The notes beneath the pieces are model-generated. The model saw only the letters and a program-made list of their open reading frames with translations, searched no databases and was not told the origin of the DNA. From an uncultured Flavobacteriales bacterium (GTDB lineage: Bacteria > Bacteroidota > Bacteroidia > Flavobacteriales_G > Salibacteraceae), in NCBI GenBank assembly GCA_937899835.1, contig CALCCE010000250.1, positions 27,302-91,301 on the forward strand: a stretch of DNA of 64,000 bases. Reading direction: 5' to 3'. Of the stretch, positions 48,521-56,594 are shown piece after piece. The translations under genes were made by a program, and so were the position numbers. Each line of letters opens with the position of its first letter. Positions within the stretch are counted from its first letter, which is position 1.

Positions 48521-49771
48521 TTATTTACGCCCCAGTTGGCGGTGCGCTTGGGCAAAATGTCCGGCCGAAAGGGCGGCAGCAATAGATATTTCGCCGGCCA
48601 GGGCCACGGCTCCACAAACTTCTGCAAAAACCCGGGCTCCTCCTTGTCCTGCACATCCCAACAACTCCAGGCATTCGCGTTGAGTAGGTAAGCTGGTACC
48701 TCCACCTACCGTGCCCACAATCAGTCCGGGAAGCGTTACCGAAGCATATAAGTCCCCTCCGGAGGTGAGCTCCATGCGGGTCACCCCAATGGAAGCTTCG
48801 GAAATGCAGGCCACGTCTTGCCCACAGGCCAGGAAGAGCGCGGCCAATCCGTTGGCCACATGCCCTTGTGCCCCAATGGCTCCACTTTGAATCACCGCCA
48901 AGGTGGACGCCTGCCAATAGTCGGCCATGCGTTCGGGCGTGGTTTTCAAGGTTTCTTTCACTACCGACCGGGGTAGGGTAACTTCAGCGGATACCTTTTT
49001 TCCCCGAACGTGGGTGAAGGCCAATGCGGTGGCTTTTTTATCGCCTGAATAGTTGCTCTCGATATACCATTGCACGGGCTTGGTAGGGCAATGCTCAAGC
49101 AGGTAGCGGCAAATGGCTTCGGTGCATAGCGTCACCATATTCTGACCCGCAGCATCGCCGGTGGTGAACTCGAAAATGAGAATCACGTGGTTGCCTTCGA
49201 TGTTGGTTCGCAGGTCTTCCAGGCGTGCAAAACGACTATTTTGAGCAGTGATGGCTCGAAATTTTTCGAGGTGTTCCAACACCCACGAAATAAAAGGACC
49301 GATGTCTCGAATTTGCTCGAACCTAAAAACCGGACTGCGCTGTACGCCTTCACTCAAACAAATGGAGGTAATGCCGCCCGCCAGGCGTGTTGCTTTGCCA
49401 CCCCGACCGTAGGAAGCGACCAGGGCCCCTTCTGAAGTAGCCAGAGGGATAAAATAGTCCCCTTGGGCAGCCGAACCGTGAATCGCCACCGGCCCAATTA
49501 CACCGGTAGGCACTTGGGTCATGCCCACAAAGTTTTCGATGTTGCCTTGCAAATCGGCGTGGTGTTCGAAGGTCTTTTTTCCTGCAAGGTGGTCCAGGGA
49601 TGCGTTGCGTAGAGACGCCAAATAGTCTAAGCGTTTGCGTTGTCCTTCGGCCGTGTAGGGAGCTTCGATGGGTATTTGAGGGAGGGTCTTGTCCGGAGTA
49701 GATGGAGCTTTCAGGTGGCCGATGATTTCGGATTTGCGAAGCTCGGTTCCGGTAGGATGCGGGTTTTCCAT
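48521..49771 (-). CDS. Hydroxymethylglutaryl-CoA reductase, first gene of the lipid operon
   Basis: The 416-residue product has the HMGR signatures ENFVGMTQVPTGVIGPVAI, PLATSEGALVASYGRGGKA (catalytic Glu), GDAAGQNMVTL, GQDVACISEAS (catalytic Asp) and GTVGGGTSLPTQ, ending near HFAQAHRQLGRK with the C-terminal His. The final His and cofactor region fit the NADPH-using class I form. It makes mevalonate, committing acetyl-CoA carbon to isoprenoids. Being first in an operon with a prenyltransferase and lipid-kinase-like gene suggests it raises the isoprenoid supply for this pathway. A 129-base gap upstream holds its likely promoter. Confidence 0.93.
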   Translation of the reverse strand: MENPHPTGTELRKSEIIGHLKAPSTPDKTLPQIPIEAPYTAEGQRKRLDYLASLRNASLDHLAGKKTFEHHADLQGNIENFVGMTQVPTGVIGPVAIHGSAAQGDYFIPLATSEGALVASYGRGGKATRLAGGITSICLSEGVQRSPVFRFEQIRDIGPFISWVLEHLEKFRAITAQNSRFARLEDLRTNIEGNHVILIFEFTTGDAAGQNMVTLCTEAICRYLLEHCPTKPVQWYIESNYSGDKKATALAFTHVRGKKVSAEVTLPRSVVKETLKTTPERMADYWQASTLAVIQSGAIGAQGHVANGLAALFLACGQDVACISEASIGVTRMELTSGGDLYASVTLPGLIVGTVGGGTSLPTQRECLELLGCAGQGGARVFAEVCGAVALAGEISIAAALSAGHFAQAHRQLGRK

Positions 49772-49900
49772 GCTGGGGCTAAAATTTCTGGTGTTTAAAA
49801 GTACGATGAAAACCGAATAGGAAATCCAAAGTGGTGGTTTTATCCTTGGTTAGTGTGATGGGATTCGCACCACAATGGTTGCAAGCCGTACCTTAGAAAA

Positions 49901-51391
49901 TCAAACCCGAAATCCGATCACCAACACGTCGTCAATTTGCTCCTGGTCCATTTTCCAGTTGAGCAAAGTGTTGTGCAATTTGGTTTGCGTGTCGGCCATG
50001 CTGAGTTGACGAAATTCATGCAAACAAGACTTGAACCGTCTCATCATAAATTTCTTGTCGTGGGGCCCGCCAAACTGATCGATGTAACCATCGGAGAAGA
50101 TGAAGAAGGATTCTCCTTTCGCTAACTGCAATTTGTGGGTGGTGAATTCCGGCTTGTTTTCATAGTCGCCCCCAATAGGGTAACGGTCTCCTCGAATCAC
50201 GGTGATGTCTTCACCTTTTTGACAAATTAACGGGCGCAGCGCTCCTGAAAATTCTAACTCTTGGGTCTCTTTGTCCAGCACCACCAAAGCAATGTCCATT
50301 CCGTCAGCCGCCTGCGACTCCTGGTTTTTACGCAAAGAGTCAATGAGTTGACGGTCGAGCTCGTTTAAGATGGTTCCTGGGTGGATTTCTTCATTTTGGA
50401 TGCAAATGGTGTTGAGCAAAATGGTGCCGATCATGCTCATGAAAGCACCCGGAACGCCATGACCCGTACAATCTACTGCCGCCAAAACCACTTTGTTTTC
50501 CACCTCGGCAAACCAATAAAAATCGCCACTTACAATGTCTCTCGGAAGGTTTAAAACAAAAGAATCGGGCAAAACCTGCCGGATGCGATCCACCGACGGT
50601 GAGATAGCCGCCTGGATTTTCCGTGCGTAGAAGATGCTGTCGGTAATGTCTTGATTCTTCTGTGCCACCTCCTGATGCGAAAGGCTCAGGTCTTGGTGGA
50701 GTTGGGCATCCCGATCCAATATTTTTCGAATGGCTCGGATAAGAAATACGGCAATTATCAACATGATGCCCAACGACAACAAGCTGTTGAGAAAGATGGC
50801 TCGGTTGGTTTTGGCAATAAATCCACTGTAGTTCTGATCCACTTGCACCACTGCCACCACTTCATCGTTACTGTTCCTGATGGGACTAAAAGCCGAAAGC
50901 CAATGGCCATTTTCGGAGGTGTAGGGCGGAAGTGTCGCGCCTTCGTTAAACTTGGTGACAAAAGCCTCGGGAAATAGCTTGTAGCTGTGCCGGTAGTAAG
51001 GGGTTTCACCGGAAGTGACCGCAAACAGATAGCCCTCCTCTTTCGGGTTTCTCACCAAGGTATAAATGTCGGTGGTGAGCCCGTTGGACTCCATGGCCAT
51101 CCGCAATTTTTGATGGAGGTTGTTGTAGTCGATGTCTTGCTCTGCACTCCGAATGTCATCTTTCCGGGGGTAGTGATCAAACAAGCGTTGGTGTCGATCG
51201 CCACTAAGGTCGTTGGCCAGGGTTTTGGCGATGGCCAGGTTGAGGCTCAGGATTTTCTCCTGGTGCAGGTGCAACTGAGTAAAATAGCCGTAGGTCAGGA
51301 AAAAGACGACAATGGCCATCAAAGCAGCAAACAGCAGCACCATTACTCGGGCGCTGCTGTTCTGCCAAATATTTTTGAGCCGATGGGTCAT
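49901..51391 (-). CDS. SpoIIE-type PP2C serine phosphatase with extracytoplasmic sensor domain
   Basis: The 496-residue protein has a membrane helix at about 14-36 (VMVLLFAALMAIVVFFLTYGYF), a sensor region of about 165 residues outside the membrane, a second helix at about 205-225 (FLNSLLSLGIMLIIAVFLI), a short coiled linker (QDITDSIFYARKIQAAISP) and a PP2C/SpoIIE domain with PRDIVSGDFYWF, VVLAAVDCTGHGVPGAFMSMIG and GMDIALVVLD carrying the metal-binding Asp residues. Such proteins dephosphorylate anti-sigma antagonists or similar phosphoproteins. The partner is not adjacent. Confidence 0.9.
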   Translation of the reverse strand: MTHRLKNIWQNSSARVMVLLFAALMAIVVFFLTYGYFTQLHLHQEKILSLNLAIAKTLANDLSGDRHQRLFDHYPRKDDIRSAEQDIDYNNLHQKLRMAMESNGLTTDIYTLVRNPKEEGYLFAVTSGETPYYRHSYKLFPEAFVTKFNEGATLPPYTSENGHWLSAFSPIRNSNDEVVAVVQVDQNYSGFIAKTNRAIFLNSLLSLGIMLIIAVFLIRAIRKILDRDAQLHQDLSLSHQEVAQKNQDITDSIFYARKIQAAISPSVDRIRQVLPDSFVLNLPRDIVSGDFYWFAEVENKVVLAAVDCTGHGVPGAFMSMIGTILLNTICIQNEEIHPGTILNELDRQLIDSLRKNQESQAADGMDIALVVLDKETQELEFSGALRPLICQKGEDITVIRGDRYPIGGDYENKPEFTTHKLQLAKGESFFIFSDGYIDQFGGPHDKKFMMRRFKSCLHEFRQLSMADTQTKLHNTLLNWKMDQEQIDDVLVIGFRV

Positions 51392-51424
51392 CTTGTCTTT
51401 TCTATACCTCGGCCGCTGCAGTTG

Positions 51425-51958
51425 TTAGGACTGCTGCAACCCGGCCAACTCTTCTTCGGTTACTTTCCGAAAGGCGAACTGGTAGCCTTCGTATCCGGCA
51501 ATTCCGTAGAACAAAAGGTCCATTACCTCAAAATATTCTACTGGAAGACTAATAACTGTTGATAGGCCGAGTAAGTTTAGGGCATCCATAAAGCCCATTC
51601 CTACTGCTTCAGCTTCAAATCCAACAATCATCAAACAATTTCCTAAGTAGCATCCGAACAAGGCCAAGGCAGCGCCTACAATGCCAAAAACCGGATCTAC
51701 TCCTTTACCAAATTGCCGAATGGCAAATCCAACAATAAAACCGACTGCAATGGCCATATAGCCAATCTGATAGCCAGTTGCCACCGAAATTACAGCCCAC
51801 AATATGGCTCCAATTAAAGCGGCAACCGCTGCTGCGGCAACCCCCGCTGGTAAATTTTGTTCCAGCCGCAATTGGGCCATTATCTCTTCGGTCATTACTG
51901 GCTTCGCACCAGCTTTTTCATCAACAGGTTGAGGTTGATTTTGCTCTTCCATGGTCAT
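51425..51958 (-). CDS. Membrane protein of unknown function
   Basis: The 177-residue product has a charged cytosolic N-terminus of about 35 residues, then four membrane helices at about 40-62, 66-82, 88-112 and 122-140 (AAVAALIGAILWAVISVATGY in part, VFGIVGAALALFGCYLGNC) and a short cytosolic tail. No family is recognised. It is 33 bases upstream of the phosphatase on the same strand and could be co-transcribed. Confidence 0.65.
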   Translation of the reverse strand: MTMEEQNQPQPVDEKAGAKPVMTEEIMAQLRLEQNLPAGVAAAAVAALIGAILWAVISVATGYQIGYMAIAVGFIVGFAIRQFGKGVDPVFGIVGAALALFGCYLGNCLMIVGFEAEAVGMGFMDALNLLGLSTVISLPVEYFEVMDLLFYGIAGYEGYQFAFRKVTEEELAGLQQS

Positions 51959-52019
51959 TAAGAATTAGGGTTAATACACGTGAAGATAACCTAATTCTAA
52001 ACTTCTCCACCTTTGATGC

Positions 52020-52838
52020 TTATTCGTTCAAACTCCAATCGTAATTCATATAGCCCAACTGGGCATCTGCATTGATGGTTACCGGTGCGTATTGATTCAA
52101 GAACTCAATGAGTGTACCTTGCTTGGTAAAGTCACCGGTGTACCATTCAAAAATTTGAGATATTTCCAGTTGGTCGGCCGCAATCTGGTTGCGCTTGGTA
52201 TCGGCCAAAAAGGCTTTGGTTTGGGCTACCAGCTGATCTTCCAACTGATCGGAAGTAAATGCCTGGTTGAGCAGCTTGGGGCAAGAGAAGGAAGCACATA
52301 CTACCGCAAAGTGAATGCGGGGCTCGTCGTATTCTTTGAGCAAAATTCCTTTTTCGATTGCGTTGAGGGTCATGGGCTCACGGCCGTTGAGCTCAATAAA
52401 AGGAATGTTCCAAGCGTCATTGTCGCCGTCTTTGATATCGGTGATGCTTTTTACCGGGTAGTTTCTTAGGATGAGTTCTACCGTAAAAGCATTGTAGGCA
52501 TTGATCCAATAGGCTTTGATATCGCCGGCCTCCCAATCTTCCATCGGCGGGTGGTTGCGCAACTCTTCCAAATATTCTTCAAAACGGGCTTGATCGTCTT
52601 GAATGCCTTTGTAATTGACATTTCCTGCATCCGAAACGTGCTTTTGCAGCAAATCATTCCAAATGGAATGATCGGCTAAGGTCCGTGCCATGGTTTCGGC
52701 TTGGGTTTCAGTCCCCTCTTCTGCCTGGGTTTCCATGGCTGGCTTTTCCTCGGATGCCTCGCTGTTGGTGGTGGATGCCGGATTGGAACAAGCAGCAAAA
52801 GCAAATACTGCTAAACCCGTATATATTAATCGTTTCAT
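52020..52838 (-). CDS. DUF547 lipoprotein
   Basis: The 272-residue product has a lipoprotein signal with cleavage before Cys in VFAFAACSNPA, then a Glu/Thr/Ala-rich linker of about 40 residues and a DUF547 domain (IKAYWINAYNAFTVELILRNYP, IHFAVVCASFSCPKLLNQA, LEISQIFEWYTGDFTK, MNYDWSLNE). The domain is clearly related to the one fused to a barrel at 26373-28019 but lacks the barrel. Acylation would anchor it in a membrane, and Asn/Ser after the Cys gives no strong inner-membrane retention signal. Function unknown. Confidence 0.88.
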   Translation of the reverse strand: MKRLIYTGLAVFAFAACSNPASTTNSEASEEKPAMETQAEEGTETQAETMARTLADHSIWNDLLQKHVSDAGNVNYKGIQDDQARFEEYLEELRNHPPMEDWEAGDIKAYWINAYNAFTVELILRNYPVKSITDIKDGDNDAWNIPFIELNGREPMTLNAIEKGILLKEYDEPRIHFAVVCASFSCPKLLNQAFTSDQLEDQLVAQTKAFLADTKRNQIAADQLEISQIFEWYTGDFTKQGTLIEFLNQYAPVTINADAQLGYMNYDWSLNE

Positions 52839-52894
52839 GATCCTGTTCTGTTAGAAGTGCATTAGTCGGTTTACCCAAAATAAGGGTGGTGCAC

Positions 52895-52902
52895 CAAAGG
52901 TA
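52895..52902 (-). promoter_or_regulatory. Candidate -7 promoter element for the DUF547 lipoprotein
   Basis: On the minus strand the bases read TACCTTTG, a full match to the Bacteroidota -7 consensus TAnnTTTG, and lie about 57 bases before the ATG at 52838. No clear -33 TTTG is seen at the usual spacing. Confidence 0.4.
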
Positions 52903-52985
52903 GGAGGTTGAGGCAATTGGAAATTGTCACATATCCAACATTATCTGGTTATATCGCCAAAAACAGAAAAGGAATTCTTGTAGTT

Positions 52986-54059
52986 TCAAGACTTGGAGCC
53001 CTGATACCACGCTTTGATCAAAGCTTCCACAGGTTTGTGCTGTGGGGTGTAGTCGCGGTCTTTTTTACCGCCCGATTCGTTGTCGCGGGCATACCATTTC
53101 CACAAAAAGCCGCCGGCTACCCAGTCTTCTTGCCAAAAGGTTTTGTAAAGGGCCGAATAGGCATTTACTTGTGCCGTGAGGTTGACTTCACCTTCCGCGT
53201 TTTCCCAATGCTCGGGCAGGAGCCATTGTTTCCAAGCCGTTTGATCGATGCTGCGGTAACCGTATTCGGTGAATAAAACCGGCCGGTCTACCTTTTTCGA
53301 AAAGCCTTTCATTTCTTCAAAAAATGGCTCCCATGCAGCTATCATATCATCCACCTCCGGCAATATCTGATCGGACACCGGATAATAATTGTCCACCCCA
53401 ATGTAATCGAGCTTATTCCAAAAACGAACGTTCATGTAGTTGTCCCAGTTGGCAGCATAGGTCAATTTTCCACCATAAACCGCCCTTATTTTATCAATGA
53501 GCTGTTCCCAGAAATGGGGCCGGTCTTTTACCGACTTGCGTACCTCGGTTCCCAAACAAAACGCCTCAATTTTGTAATCGGCAGCAATTTGAGCATACAT
53601 CATCACGTAGCGTTCGTAGTAGGTTTCCCACGTAGCCCAATCTTCTTCGGTATCGCAAACAAAATCGCCGGCCCAACCCTCGCCCCGCACCCAAATGTGT
53701 GGTTTGATCATTACTTTCAGGTTTTGGGCCTTCGCATATTTGATCATGGTTTTGATGCCTTCGCTGCGCTCACCCCACCATTGCCAATCGAGGTCCCAAC
53801 TCAGTTTGGGCTCTTTGGGACGTCCGAAAGCAAATGGATTGAGGGCCACCCATTGAGAACTGATCCTATTCAGGGAGTTGAAGCAGTCGGCACCCACTTT
53901 TTTTGCCGGCGAAACGAAGTTGACTCCGCCAATCTTTTCCTGGTAAGCAATCTCTTCCGTACGGAGTGCAGGGGCCGAAACAAAGGCCATAGTGCCAAGA
54001 CCAAACGCTACCAAGAGCAACAGTCGGTTCCAGAGTTTTTTTGAGAGAAGATCGCCCAT
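52986..54059 (-). CDS. GH113-like glycoside hydrolase, membrane-anchored or exported
   Basis: The 357-residue product begins at ATG 54059 with a hydrophobic N-terminus (LWNRLLLLVAFGLGTMAFV). The TIM-barrel shows the GH-A clan pattern: the acid/base Glu in AFCLGTEVRKS, YIGVDNYYPVSDQ, and the nucleophile Glu in PVLFTEYGYRSID. WWGERSEGIKTMIKYAKAQ and IWVRGEGWAGDF also fit GH113 mannanase-like proteins. An upstream in-frame start at 54140 would add 27 residues with no signal peptide form. Substrate not known; beta-mannan or a related glycan is plausible. Confidence 0.82.
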   Translation of the reverse strand: MGDLLSKKLWNRLLLLVAFGLGTMAFVSAPALRTEEIAYQEKIGGVNFVSPAKKVGADCFNSLNRISSQWVALNPFAFGRPKEPKLSWDLDWQWWGERSEGIKTMIKYAKAQNLKVMIKPHIWVRGEGWAGDFVCDTEEDWATWETYYERYVMMYAQIAADYKIEAFCLGTEVRKSVKDRPHFWEQLIDKIRAVYGGKLTYAANWDNYMNVRFWNKLDYIGVDNYYPVSDQILPEVDDMIAAWEPFFEEMKGFSKKVDRPVLFTEYGYRSIDQTAWKQWLLPEHWENAEGEVNLTAQVNAYSALYKTFWQEDWVAGGFLWKWYARDNESGGKKDRDYTPQHKPVEALIKAWYQGSKS

Positions 54060-54146
54060 GATGTTGTCGGATTTAAGACTACAAATTATTGAAATGAATT
54101 CCAGCTGGAAAATTCCTTGGCCACAGGCCTTGGAATCCAACCTTTT

Positions 54147-54887
54147 TTAAACCGATGAAGCCTTCAAACGTGCTTCAAACAAAGTGCCTTTGCTGAAATC
54201 AAAACCAATCGGAATGCCCAAATCTCTAAATGCTTTTCGGGGTATTCCAAGATCGGCAATAAACTTTCGGCCAGTTACTTCTGGTTGAAATGCCACTGTT
54301 TTAGGAGCGGCCAACACGCAAACGGCATCGGGTTTTACAATCAAATCGTTCGCTTCGGTGGCCTCAGAAACACCAGATGGTAAATCGACAGAGATCACCG
54401 GACAATCCAGGCTGTTGATCCATTCTACCGAATTGGCATACCTTTTATCCATCGGTCGGTGGTAATTGAAACCAAAATAGGCGTCTACCACCAAATCAGG
54501 GGCTTTATGCCGGTTCTTTCTCACTCCAAAAGCAAGCGTTCTTTTGAGTTGTGTGGCGGGAAGTGACCGAAAATTCTCCGGATTTTCTGGTAAATCCAAT
54601 GATACCTGATACCCCCAGCCACGCAATCGGCGAGCTGCTACCAGGCCACCTCCACCATTGTTGCCTTTTCCACACCCAATTACGACATGACTGCCCGGCT
54701 CAATGATTTTAGACACTAACCGCGATACGTTCAAGCCTGCATTTTCCATCATCAACTCTACGGGCAAGTCGTAATTGCTCACCGCGTTGAAATCAATCTC
54801 CCGTTTTTGATCGAGTGAAACCAAATCCTCTTGCCGAATGTCAAGCACCGGAAAAGGATGGTTTTCAAATGGATCGACTATGCTCAC
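54147..54887 (-). CDS. NAD(P)H-hydrate epimerase (YjeF N-terminal domain)
   Basis: The 246-residue protein has the YjeF_N fold: ELMMENAGLNVSRLV, VVIGCGKGNNGGGGLVAARRL (nucleotide-binding loop), DLVVDAYFGF, and VISVDLPSGVSEATEA with the catalytic Asp. It epimerises damaged R-NAD(P)HX so that a dehydratase can repair it. The dehydratase domain usually fused or nearby is absent. Its GTG start overlaps the nucleoside phosphorylase stop by 4 bases. Confidence 0.85.
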   Translation of the reverse strand: MSIVDPFENHPFPVLDIRQEDLVSLDQKREIDFNAVSNYDLPVELMMENAGLNVSRLVSKIIEPGSHVVIGCGKGNNGGGGLVAARRLRGWGYQVSLDLPENPENFRSLPATQLKRTLAFGVRKNRHKAPDLVVDAYFGFNYHRPMDKRYANSVEWINSLDCPVISVDLPSGVSEATEANDLIVKPDAVCVLAAPKTVAFQPEVTGRKFIADLGIPRKAFRDLGIPIGFDFSKGTLFEARLKASSV

Positions 54888-55696
54888 AAGTTTTCTAAAA
54901 AGGTGGTCAGCACTTGAATCAGTTTCGCCTCTGCTTTTCCTGCTACAGCAATGATTTCAGCAATGTCTACCGGCTTCAAATGATCCGGATCGCATTCGTC
55001 GGTCAATACCGAGATGGCCGCACAAGGCAAGGCCATGTGGTTGGCAACAATTACCTCGGGCACCGTTGACATGCCTACCACATCGGCTCCAATGTTGCGG
55101 AGAAAGCGGTATTCTGCGCGGGTTTCAAGGTTGGGACCTCCCACCGCTACGTAGACGCCTTCGTGCAACTGAATATTGTTTTTTGCTGCCGCTTTTCTCA
55201 AACTGGCGTTGAGATCGGCCGAATAGGGTTGGCTCATATCGGGGAATCGTGGGCCCAATTCCTCATGGTTTTTCCCGAAAAGTGGGTTATCCGGCAACAG
55301 GTTGATGTGATCGTCAATCAGCATCAAATCCCCTTTTTTGAAATCGAGGTTCATCGCTCCGGCCGCATTGGACAAGAGCAGCAGCTGTATGCCCAGTTGC
55401 TTCATCACCCGAATCGGGAAGGTGATTTGCTTCATGGTATAACCTTCATAGTAGTGAAAGCGGCCTTGCATGGCCAGCACCTTTTTTCCACACAAGTTTC
55501 CGTACAACAACTTGCCTTGGTGAAATTCTACGGTGCTTACCGGAAAATGGGGTAAATCGCCGTAGTCCAGGCTAACCTCTACCTCTATTTCATCTACCAA
55601 TTTTCCCAAACCGGTACCTAAAACAATGCCCACCTCCGGGGCTTCTATTCCTTGTTGCCGAATGTAGTCTGCGGCTTCCTGAATTTGTTCTAACAT
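54884..55696 (-). CDS. Purine-nucleoside phosphorylase (trimeric type)
   Basis: The 270-residue product has VGIVLGTGLGKLVDEI, the phosphate-binding QGRFHYYEGY, LLLSNAAGAMN, and the base-binding AVGGPNLETRAEYRFL and VGMSTVPEVIVANHM. It splits purine nucleosides with phosphate. In arsenosugar pathways a PNP-family enzyme is proposed to remove adenine from an adenosyl-arsenic intermediate, and the gene 124 bases upstream is a TIGR04282-like transferase; general purine salvage is the safer role. It overlaps the epimerase gene. Confidence 0.92.
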   Translation of the reverse strand: MLEQIQEAADYIRQQGIEAPEVGIVLGTGLGKLVDEIEVEVSLDYGDLPHFPVSTVEFHQGKLLYGNLCGKKVLAMQGRFHYYEGYTMKQITFPIRVMKQLGIQLLLLSNAAGAMNLDFKKGDLMLIDDHINLLPDNPLFGKNHEELGPRFPDMSQPYSADLNASLRKAAAKNNIQLHEGVYVAVGGPNLETRAEYRFLRNIGADVVGMSTVPEVIVANHMALPCAAISVLTDECDPDHLKPVDIAEIIAVAGKAEAKLIQVLTTFLENL

Positions 55697-55819
55697 GGTT
55701 GTTTGTAGCTTGATTAGCTCCTGATTTTCAATAGTGTTGACCCTATATTTTGCCGCAAAGATAAAATGCTCCCCGGGCTATACAAGGTGATTGGGATGAA
55801 CGGTAATTGCTCCATCTTG

Positions 55820-56434
55820 TCAAAGCAGTTGACGCAGTGGCTCGGGCAGATCGGCTTCGGTATCTACATCGCTAAGGGTGGTCAACAGTTTTACTTTGGC
55901 GTTCGCCTTTTCGAGGTCGCTGAGGGTAGCGGGCAATACCTCATCGGTACTCCAATTTTTATCTTGAAACAGGCTGGGCTGCATGGCCGACAATCCCAAC
56001 AAATAGTAGCCGCCGTCTTTGGCTGGTCCGATCACCGCATCGTGATCCATTAGGGCCTCAAAAGCATTTTCAAGTCCTTGGGCATCCAACTCATAGCAAT
56101 CGGTTCCAATGATGACGATGCGTTTGTATCCTTGAACAAAGCCCCACGAAAAGGCCGTGGACATCCGTACGCCCAGGTCGGCTCCGCTTTGTACTTCGCG
56201 CATGAAAGCATCAGTCCGCCAACCATCGTTTTCGGGCCCAAGCCGGTCGGCATAAAACACAGCCTTATCGACCTTCACTTCTTGTGTAATGCCTTGGGTA
56301 TGGGCCAACAAGGCTTTGTATACCCGAAGGGCAGCTTCATCGCCAACGGTTTTGGCCAAACGGGTTTTGGCTTTTCCTAAATCGGGATTTTTGGCAAAAA
56401 TGAGCAACAGGTTAGTCAGCGTGGGTGTAGACAT
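55820..56434 (-). CDS. TIGR04282-family glycosyltransferase (arsenosugar-associated)
   Basis: The 204-residue protein starts at ATG 56434 (TTG at 56440 is less likely). It has the nucleotide-transferase-like GT-A opening LLIFAKNPDLGKAKTRLAKTVG, IVIIGTDCYELDAQGLENAF with the metal-binding Asp, and IGPAKDGGYYLLGL. These are the marks of the TIGR04282 group, which database names link to arsenosugar or selenium-domain radical SAM loci. It is some 37 kb from arsM. It may transfer a sugar in arsenosugar synthesis or in another pathway. Confidence 0.85.
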   Translation of the reverse strand: MSTPTLTNLLLIFAKNPDLGKAKTRLAKTVGDEAALRVYKALLAHTQGITQEVKVDKAVFYADRLGPENDGWRTDAFMREVQSGADLGVRMSTAFSWGFVQGYKRIVIIGTDCYELDAQGLENAFEALMDHDAVIGPAKDGGYYLLGLSAMQPSLFQDKNWSTDEVLPATLSDLEKANAKVKLLTTLSDVDTEADLPEPLRQLL

Positions 56435-56594
56435 CGGCAATGCGTTGAGGCCGCAAATAAAGCAAATTCACACGCTAATTTCGTCTGGTAGACGTCAAAT
56501 GAAAGTAAAAATTAAGGTAGGCCAAAAGTATTTCCGCGATGCCCCACGGTAAGCGCGATTTCTCGTTTCTCCTCAAGTTTGGGTGCAGCAACTG

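Noticed and set aside
39252..49771. Archaeal-type ether lipid pathway
   Set aside because: HMGR and a UbiA enzyme fit, but no glycerol-1-phosphate dehydrogenase or GGGP synthase is in the window, and the UbiA motifs are not those of DGGGP synthase as I know them.
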